Below, in pieces: positions 1 to 4,131 of a stretch of 7,174 bases of DNA (the first letter of the stretch is position 1; every line of letters starts with the position of its first letter). The position numbers and the translations under genes were made by a program. The notes below the pieces were generated by a model. The model ran no database searches. It worked only from the letters and a program-made list of their open reading frames with translations, and had not been told where the DNA came from. The DNA comes from Alistipes sp. (GTDB taxonomy: Bacteria > Bacteroidota > Bacteroidia > Bacteroidales > Rikenellaceae), in contig JAQUZZ010000067.1 of the NCBI GenBank assembly GCA_028691095.1, positions 1-7,174 on the forward strand. The letters run 5' to 3'.

Positions 1-1141
1 CCTCTTTCATCCGAGGGGCTTCGCAGGAGATGCCGTGGATTCCATAATCCTTTTTGAGTGCCAACATTGCCAGTCGTTCCCCGACCTCCTCTTTCTGTGA
101 GGGGTGGATGCAGTGGGTCTCGCCGATGTCCAGCGTGGGTGCCATACCGGAGTAGGGGATCAGATCCAAGGCCTGAACCTGCTGCTCGACAATCATAGGA
201 ACCGCTGTGTGGTCGGTTGAAATGTAGATGTAGGGTGCAATCTGTACGTAGTAGAAGGGCATCTCGTTGTTGCCCCACATCTCACGCCATAGGGCTACCA
301 TCTGCTGCATATGGCGCGCGTAATACGGGGTGTTCCCCAGAATGAGGTTCGACTCTCCCTGATACCAGAGAAATCCGCGTGCGGTGTAGTTGAAGATGGG
401 GTAGATCATGGCGTTGTAGAGGTAGGAGGCGCGGTTCTGATCCTGACCCTGGAAACGATCTTCTCGGTTGAGTCCGTCGGGTTCGGTTTTCAGAATGGCC
501 GACGTGGTCATCCAACTCTCGACGCGGGTTCCGCCCCAGTCGGACTCGATCATGCCGATCGGAATTCCTAACATCTGCTGCAAGGTGCGACCAAAATAGT
601 AACCGATTGCACTGAAGTCGCCAACGCTCTCTGGGAAGGCCTCTTGCCATCCCTGCTCGGAGTGGCAATCCTGTTGCGGTTCGGCTTGGGCTTCGCGTTT
701 GACGGTGAACAGACGGATTGACGGGTTGTTGCATTGCAGTAGCGTCTTGATGGCGTTGGCGGCGGGTTGACCGGTGAAACCCTTCACCGGCATCTGCATA
801 TTGGATTGCCCCGAGCAGATCCACACTTCACCGATCAGGATATTGGTCAATTCGATCGCTTCGCCATCGCTGATCCGGATGGAGTAGGGGCCTCCGGCCT
901 TCGGTGTCTCGACGGCGAGTTTCCATGCACCCTGGGCATCGGCCGTGACGGTGTATTTCTTGTTGTTCCAGGAGGGGGTGACGGTCACCTTCTTGGAGGG
1001 GGCGGCGGTTCCCCATAGGTTGGCATTGCATTCGCGTTGCAGCACCATGTTGCTATTCAGCACGGTGGGTAGCGTGATCTTGGCCGTCGCTGTATTCAAT
1101 GCAATACAGAGACTCAGTAGACACAGAAGTTGTTTTTTCAT
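1..1141 (-). CDS. Secreted sialate O-acetylesterase (SASA/SGNH-type), 3' end off the window
   Basis: Reading the minus strand from the ATG at 1141-1139 gives 380 uninterrupted codons to the left edge, so the C-terminus is missing. Residues 1-20 form a Sec signal peptide (MKK start, Leu-rich core, ending ATA before Lys21) with no lipobox, which implies export to the periplasm or beyond. Family landmarks appear in order: a beta-rich N-terminal part (VLNSNMVLQR, about 27-36), the nucleophile motif GQSNM at 111-115 (Ser113), SDWGGTRVESW at 200-210, WYQGESN at 259-265 and DIGETHCIHP at 338-347, which supplies the probable catalytic His346. This order is that of the carbohydrate esterase family that removes O-acetyl groups from sialic acids, a step in mucin glycan use by gut Bacteroidales. 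Family members usually run to about 470-690 residues, so 90 or more residues are probably missing. The substrate could also be another acetylated glycan such as xylan. The start was chosen because the signal peptide begins exactly there. It is divergent from the nucleoside hydrolase gene. Confidence 0.92.
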   Translation of the reverse strand, partial: MKKQLLCLLSLCIALNTATAKITLPTVLNSNMVLQRECNANLWGTAAPSKKVTVTPSWNNKKYTVTADAQGAWKLAVETPKAGGPYSIRISDGEAIELTNILIGEVWICSGQSNMQMPVKGFTGQPAANAIKTLLQCNNPSIRLFTVKREAQAEPQQDCHSEQGWQEAFPESVGDFSAIGYYFGRTLQQMLGIPIGMIESDWGGTRVESWMTTSAILKTEPDGLNREDRFQGQDQNRASYLYNAMIYPIFNYTARGFLWYQGESNLILGNTPYYARHMQQMVALWREMWGNNEMPFYYVQIAPYIYISTDHTAVPMIVEQQVQALDLIPYSGMAPTLDIGETHCIHPSQKEEVGERLAMLALKKDYGIHGISCEAPRMKE

Positions 1142-1231
1142 GAAGATTGTATTTGAGGTAAGTTGTGTAAGGTGCAAACCGTTTTTAAGCACAGCGTGCT
1201 CTTTGTGGACAATCAAAGCCTCAATATATGA

Positions 1232-1241
1232 GGTATATACC
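1232..1241. repeat. 10-bp perfect palindrome GGTATATACC
   Basis: GGTATATACC equals its own reverse complement. It lies about 90 bp upstream of the esterase start, inside the leader predicted from the minus-strand -7 box. It may be a small operator or chance. The overlapping 10-mer ATATACCGTG (1235-1244) recurs at 2668-2677 in the next intergenic region. Confidence 0.3.
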
Positions 1242-1247
1242 GTGACG

Positions 1248-1278
1248 GAAGTGCTTCATAATGCTTTGGAAGCACTTC
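1248..1278. repeat. 10-bp inverted repeat (hairpin) in the esterase leader
   Basis: GAAGTGCTTC at 1248-1257 is perfectly complementary to GAAGCACTTC at 1269-1278, leaving an 11-nt loop. Neither strand carries a T-run directly after the stem, so it does not look like an intrinsic terminator. On the minus strand it would be a hairpin roughly 110-135 nt before the esterase start. Confidence 0.5.
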
Positions 1279-1296
1279 GCTGATGGTGTTTTACCT

Positions 1297-1312
1297 AAAT
1301 TTCATGAAATTT
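1297..1312. promoter_or_regulatory. 16-bp perfect palindrome, candidate operator
   Basis: AAATTTCATGAAATTT is a perfect 16-bp palindrome with no spacer. It lies about 40 bp downstream of the predicted minus-strand -7 box and about 195 bp upstream of the nucleoside hydrolase. A gapless palindrome of this length is typical of a site bound by a symmetric dimer with adjacent half-sites. A half-site AAATTTC recurs at 1392-1398 beside the plus-strand -7 box. The binding protein is unknown. Confidence 0.5.
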
Positions 1313-1349
1313 GCGGCGCTTTACACCCTCAACGGCACTCATCTTTAAA

Positions 1350-1357
1350 CAAAGATA
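1350..1357 (-). promoter_or_regulatory. Candidate -7 box for the esterase gene
   Basis: The minus strand reads TATCTTTG, a full match to the Bacteroidetes primary sigma -7 consensus TAnnTTTG. Transcription would start near 1344 and give a leader of about 200 nt before the ATG at 1141. No TTTG-like -33 element is evident at the expected 19-21 nt spacing. It is the only full match to the consensus on this strand in the intergenic region. Confidence 0.4.
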
Positions 1358-1406
1358 AGAAAAAGAGTCCGGAAAGGCTCGGAAATGGTGTAAATTTCTT
1401 ATCTTT
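1351..1406. repeat. 12-bp inverted repeat carrying back-to-back -7 boxes
   Basis: AAAGATAAGAAA (1351-1362) and TTTCTTATCTTT (1395-1406) are exact reverse complements, 32 bp apart. The arms overlap the two outward-facing -7 boxes almost completely. The repeat is therefore either a by-product of two similar promoters or a symmetric control element. The spacer also holds an imperfect GAGTCC/GGCTC pairing. Confidence 0.6.
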
Positions 1407-1407
1407 A
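1400..1407 (+). promoter_or_regulatory. Candidate -7 box for the nucleoside hydrolase gene
   Basis: TATCTTTA matches TAnnTTTG at all but the last position. Transcription would begin near 1413-1415 and give a leader of about 92-94 nt before the ATG at 1507. No clear -33 element is seen. The leader would contain the GC-rich hairpin at 1431-1459. Confidence 0.35.
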
Positions 1408-1430
1408 TCCTTACGATGGACTTCCTTTCA

Positions 1431-1459
1431 TCGCGCCCTGCTTCTGGATAGGGCGACGA
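1431..1459 (+). promoter_or_regulatory. GC-rich hairpin in the nucleoside hydrolase leader
   Basis: CGCCCT (1434-1439) pairs with AGGGCG (1450-1455) around a 10-nt loop. TCG (1431-1433) then pairs with CGA (1457-1459) across one bulged A, giving nine pairs in all. It stands out as a stable stem in an AT-rich leader, about 48 nt before the start codon. An 8-bp palindrome GTCATGAC follows at 1461-1468. There is no T-run, so it is not a terminator. I recognise no known riboswitch class. Confidence 0.45.
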
Positions 1460-1506
1460 GGTCATGACTCACCCCTTGCACAATGTTAACCTAACCCAAT
1501 ACCTTT

Positions 1507-2526
1507 ATGAAACGCTTATTTTGTCTTCTTGGAATTTCGCTTTTTCTCTCTTGCGCACCCACACAACACCCCGTGTCCATCCTCTTCGACACCGATATGG
1601 CTCCGGATTACGACGACGTGGGGGCTCTGACCCTTCTCCATGCCTTGGCCGATTCGGGTGAGGCACGCATTCTGGGAACCATCACCTCTAATCGGCAAGA
1701 GACCTCTGCACCCTGCATCGACGTCATTAACACCTACTTCGGCCGTCCCGACCTGCCCGTCGGAGGACTTCATGGCCCCGGAGTCACCATGGACACCTGG
1801 CATCATGGGAATGGCAAACCCGACGAATCGGAAGTTCGTTGGACCCACGCCCTACCGGCGCGCTTCCCGCATAAGATTGCCTCTACGGCAGAGGCTCAGG
1901 ATGCCGTTCAACTCTACCGAAGTATTTTGCAGGCTCAACCCGACACCAGTGTTGTGGTGATAACCGTCGGCTTCTTCACCAATCTGCGCGACCTTTTAGC
2001 CTCCGCACCCGATTCGCTCTCGCCCCTCAGTGGCAGGGAGTTGGTTGCCCAGAAGGTGAAACGGCTCGTCTCCATGGCCGGAGCCATTCCGCAAGGCAAG
2101 GAGTTCAACATCCTAATGGATGCACCGGCCGCTCAAGCGGTCATAGAGCAATGGCCGACCCCGATTCTCTTCAGTGGTTTCGACATCGGCGTGGAGATCC
2201 TGACCGGTGCCTCTGTGGCAGCGATGGATGCGCCCGAGAGTCCGGTCACCGCAACCTATCGTATGTGCTTGGAGCAGGACAATCCGGCCGGCCGCATGAG
2301 CTGGGATCAGACCGCGGTACTGGCTGCGGTGCGAGGTGCCGATCCCTACTTTGCCACCGAATCGGGGCGCATGAGTGTCAACGCCAACGACAGCACCAAC
2401 CGCTGGACACCCGACCCCCAAGGCTCTCACGTTCGGTTGCTTCCGAAAATGCCCCTTCCCGAGTTGACCGCAACGATCGAAGCGCTGATGTGTCATCAAC
2501 CCGTCGCACAGCGGTCGCATAAGTAG
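1507..2526 (+). CDS. Probable lipoprotein nucleoside hydrolase (IU-NH family)
   Basis: The 339-residue product is expected to cleave the N-glycosidic bond of nucleosides into base and ribose. The metal-binding N-terminal signature is DTDMAPDYDDVGAL at 28-41. It is two residues longer than the classical DTDPGxDD, a form I associate with a branch of the family found in Bacteroidetes. Further family landmarks are KEFNILMDAPAA at 198-209 (the conserved E..N..D..A segment), SGFDIG at 223-228 and WDQTAV at 266-271, where Asp267 probably gives the C-terminal metal ligand. The N-terminus MKRLFCLLGISLFLSC looks like a lipoprotein signal with Cys16 as the acylated residue; Phe at -3 makes the lipobox slightly atypical. 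No acidic run follows Cys16, which argues for a periplasm-facing anchor. Length is normal for the family plus a signal. No Shine-Dalgarno is seen, and the signal peptide supports this start. Substrate preference cannot be read from the sequence. Confidence 0.9.
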   Translation: MKRLFCLLGISLFLSCAPTQHPVSILFDTDMAPDYDDVGALTLLHALADSGEARILGTITSNRQETSAPCIDVINTYFGRPDLPVGGLHGPGVTMDTWHHGNGKPDESEVRWTHALPARFPHKIASTAEAQDAVQLYRSILQAQPDTSVVVITVGFFTNLRDLLASAPDSLSPLSGRELVAQKVKRLVSMAGAIPQGKEFNILMDAPAAQAVIEQWPTPILFSGFDIGVEILTGASVAAMDAPESPVTATYRMCLEQDNPAGRMSWDQTAVLAAVRGADPYFATESGRMSVNANDSTNRWTPDPQGSHVRLLPKMPLPELTATIEALMCHQPVAQRSHK

Positions 2527-2851
2527 AGCCCCAGACCACAGCGCACGGCACACACCCCACGGCTCTGCGTCCGCCTCACATCCTATAAAAAGTAACATTT
2601 TTCACTCCTTCTACGTTTTAAATATAGCAGGTTATTTATGGGCAATAGACGCCTCTGTATATCAGAAATATACCGTGGAGAGAGGGTTCAATTATTCTTT
2701 GGGATTCCTTATCTATAAATAGAGGGTTTTGATACCACTACTAAAAAAGGCGACGAGGAGTGTGTGAAGGCAGCGTGAAGATGCCGACACAACGACTCGA
2801 TACGACCTATCATCCTTTCACCCCTCCGGTGAAACCTAACACCCTAAGGCT
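2527..2851. other. AT-rich intergenic gap without a recognised gene
   Basis: I find no credible gene in this 325-bp stretch. An AGAGCC/GGCTCT pairing (2525-2530/2561-2566) has a 30-nt loop and no following T-run, so it is a poor terminator. Near-matches to TAnnTTTG occur at 2612-2619 (TACGTTTT) and at 2693-2701 (TATTCTTTG, one base too long between the halves); neither has a clear -33 partner. A small hairpin GTATAT/ATATAC (2657-2662/2668-2673) and two copies of AGAGGGTT exactly 40 bp apart (2681 and 2721) are present. The promoter of the downstream gene is probably in 2590-2740 but cannot be pinned. Confidence 0.5.
2816..2834 (+). promoter_or_regulatory. Stem-loop just upstream of the secreted-protein start codon
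   Basis: TTTCACC (2816-2822) pairs perfectly with GGTGAAA (2828-2834), leaving the 5-nt loop CCTCC. The stem ends 17 nt before the ATG at 2852, so it lies at the edge of the ribosome-binding region. The loop reproduces the core of the 16S anti-Shine-Dalgarno sequence, which may be chance. The dyad could also be a protein-binding site. Confidence 0.45.
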
Positions 2852-3787
2852 ATGAAACAAGGAGTATGGCTATTGGTATTGCTACTGAGCGGATGGTCGC
2901 TCAGCGCACAATCGCATCGCTACGATGACGAATTATACGAAGAGACGTATGACGAGTTCTATGACGCATACGACGAGGGCTGTGACGAACTCTACCGCTT
3001 CGGATTCCGACTGAACAACTATGCCAGTCTCTATCCCGATCCGTTTCTGCTCTCCCTCTCCCGCGAGTATGGCATTCCGCGCAACACCCTGCGACTCTAT
3101 CTCCAAAGGGGGTACTCTCCAAGCGACCTCTTCATGGGGCTGGAGATCGCACGTCGCACCCCCTTCGGGATTCGCGATGTGCTGAATTTCTACCGGAACA
3201 GTCGCGACCGCAACTGGATTAGCGTGTCGGCTCATTTTGGCATGGGGCCCAACACGCCCCCCTATCGCTTGATGATCCGTCAATTTCAGGCTTGCTACCA
3301 CTATTGGAACGGATATTATGTCCATCGTCACCCCAACCGCGTACCCCCTCCGGTCTATGCGCATGAGTGGTCTTACTTCCGACCCCACCCCGTGCATCCG
3401 GTGCGTCCTCCTCATCCCTCCCATCCCGTGCATCCTGTACCTCCGAAGCACCCGCAACGCCCCTACGGTCATCCGCAACCCGAGCCTCCTCACCCTTCGG
3501 TGATTCATCAACCTCGGGTTCCGCAACCCTCACGTCCCGTGCCCTCGGATCGCCCCTATGTCTCGACCCCTGCGCGACCCAGTCGTCCGACGCAAGCTCC
3601 GAACCCTTCATCTCGTCCCGCATCCGGAAGTCCTACCGTCTCCGCGAAACCCAAAACCGAGAAGAGTTTCCGCCAAAGCGAGACGCGTGTCGATCACCGC
3701 GTGCGCTCCAAATCAACCGAGACGTCGGCCACAACGAGTACTACGACCCCGACCAACACCCCGTCGGTGGGTCAATATCGTCGATAG
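2852..3787 (+). CDS. Unrecognised secreted protein with acidic head and His/Pro/Arg-rich tail
   Basis: I do not recognise a named family over the whole 311 residues. Residues 1-19 are a clear signal peptide (MKQGVWLLVLLLSGWSLSA), cleaved probably before Gln20, so the protein is exported. Residues 24-48 are strongly acidic and Tyr-rich (motifs YDDELYEETYDEFYDAYDE). Residues about 58-145 look folded: LSREYGIPRNTL, RGYSPSDLFMGLEIA and NWISVSAHFGMGP. This resembles a loosely conserved bacterial module in which a short helix pair and a 'rGys..D' segment are followed by a 'W..va..lGi' segment; that comparison is from memory and is inference. Residues 160-240 are low-complexity His/Pro/Arg (HPVHPVRPPHPSHPVHPVPP) and 240-311 are Ser/Thr/Pro-rich and basic, so probably disordered. 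Cys44 and Cys148 could form a disulfide. The His-rich part might bind metal, or the tail might bind cell wall or anionic glycans; neither is shown. No terminator is seen after it. Confidence 0.85.
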   Translation: MKQGVWLLVLLLSGWSLSAQSHRYDDELYEETYDEFYDAYDEGCDELYRFGFRLNNYASLYPDPFLLSLSREYGIPRNTLRLYLQRGYSPSDLFMGLEIARRTPFGIRDVLNFYRNSRDRNWISVSAHFGMGPNTPPYRLMIRQFQACYHYWNGYYVHRHPNRVPPPVYAHEWSYFRPHPVHPVRPPHPSHPVHPVPPKHPQRPYGHPQPEPPHPSVIHQPRVPQPSRPVPSDRPYVSTPARPSRPTQAPNPSSRPASGSPTVSAKPKTEKSFRQSETRVDHRVRSKSTETSATTSTTTPTNTPSVGQYRR

Positions 3788-3936
3788 TTCTCGATGCAAC
3801 ACGCTGGCTGATAGGTAAAAGAAACGGCACTTCTGTATGGCGCATTACTTACTCCACGTCCATCGGAGTATATCGCGTATTCGGATTCACCCTGCAAATC
3901 CCGCAACTTCAAGGTGCATCGTCAAAGAAAAAGAGC
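3788..3936. other. Intergenic gap between the secreted protein and the murF/alr promoter
   Basis: No gene is evident here. The one dyad is TACTCC (3850-3855) with GGAGTA (3865-3870), a 6-bp stem with a 9-nt loop and no T-run, so it is not a convincing terminator. Transcripts of the upstream gene may therefore continue towards murF/alr. Confidence 0.4.
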
Positions 3937-3944
3937 TACTTTTG
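3937..3944 (+). promoter_or_regulatory. Perfect Bacteroidetes -7 box upstream of murF/alr
   Basis: TACTTTTG matches the TAnnTTTG consensus at every fixed position. It is preceded by an A-rich tract (AAAGAAAAAGAG, 3924-3935) and followed by CCACCCG, a setting that resembles strong Bacteroidales promoters. The start site would be near 3950, about 180 nt before the murF/alr ATG. No TTTG is seen at the usual -33 position. Confidence 0.55.
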
Positions 3945-4131
3945 CCACCCGAAGGCACGAAGGCTCGTTGCAAGAGCGATGGCTTCGGACTCCACGTTGC
4001 AAACCGTTAGAAAACACCCTCTTCGCGGGGAAACAAGCGCAACGTGTGATGGATTCGCAAGCAATACAACGGCCTATCTGGCCTATACCGCTGGGTTACG
4101 TAGGGTGTAGCATTCTAAATCACAGAGCACT
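3945..4131 (+). ncRNA. Candidate structured RNA or long structured leader before murF/alr
   Basis: The roughly 185 nt after the -7 box contain pairings that nest. CACGTTGC (3993-4000) pairs perfectly with GCAACGTG (4039-4046). Below it an interrupted helix joins 3982-3992 to 4052-4062 with a 2x2 internal loop and one mismatch. Inside the enclosed loop, CCCT (4017-4020) pairs with GGGG (4027-4030), one pair being a wobble. A small hairpin GCTC/GAGC lies at 3963-3977, and CACCC (3946-3950) could close the whole with GGGTG (4103-4107). The hexamer CGTTGC occurs at both 3966-3971 and 3995-4000, so GCAACG (4039-4044) has two alternative partners. A GGCCTAT repeat occurs at 4071-4077 and 4080-4086. 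No tRNA, tmRNA, SRP or RNase P signature is seen. It may be a 6S-like small RNA or simply the 5' leader of murF/alr; which one cannot be decided here. Confidence 0.35.

Larger units (their letters stand above)
1142..1506. promoter_or_regulatory. Divergent intergenic control region rich in dyad symmetry
   Basis: This 365-bp AT-rich stretch separates the divergent esterase and nucleoside hydrolase genes, and no convincing gene lies in it. It holds a 10-bp palindrome GGTATATACC (1232-1241), a 10-bp inverted repeat (1248-1257/1269-1278), a 16-bp palindrome (1297-1312), a 6-bp dyad ATCTTT-AAAC-AAAGAT (1341-1356), a 12-bp inverted repeat (1351-1362/1395-1406), an 8-bp inverted pair TTTACACC (1320-1327) and GGTGTAAA (1387-1394), and a GC-rich hairpin (1431-1459). 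Short hairpins also occur at 1188-1200 (AGCAC/GTGCT) and 1201-1218 (CTTTG/CAAAG). The density suggests binding sites for dimeric regulators and structured leaders on both sides; that reading is an inference. Confidence 0.6.

Noticed and set aside
282..824. Minus-strand open frame (180 codons) within the first 1.1 kb
   Set aside because: It is out of frame with the esterase, whose motifs GQSNM and WYQGESN continue in another minus-strand frame through this whole stretch.
945..1467. Plus-strand open frames across the esterase start and the divergent region
   Set aside because: Their products have no family features, and they cross the esterase start and both predicted -7 boxes.
2525..2602. Intrinsic terminator after the nucleoside hydrolase
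   Set aside because: The only GC stem (AGAGCC/GGCTCT) has a 30-nt loop, and the T-run at 2598-2602 is 31 nt further on.
3379..3460. CRISPR-like or tandem array in the CATCC-rich stretch
   Set aside because: The repeats are short, irregular and in frame with His-Pro codons. They reflect protein low complexity, not an array with spacers.
2933..3526. Minus-strand open frame (197 codons) opposite the secreted-protein gene
   Set aside because: It has no signal or motif, and its Met/Arg/Gly/His-rich composition mirrors the opposite strand's CAT and CCN codons.
3367..4110. Plus-strand open frame (247 codons) overlapping the secreted-protein gene
   Set aside because: It begins inside the His/Pro-rich coding region in another frame, runs through the promoter box at 3937-3944, and its product is low-complexity without a family match. 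The 2852-3787 frame has the signal peptide.
3945..4131. A tRNA or other standard housekeeping RNA after the strong promoter box
   Set aside because: There is no T-loop consensus, no cloverleaf, no CCA end, and no SRP, tmRNA or RNase P core sequence. Only an unclassified structured RNA or leader can be proposed.
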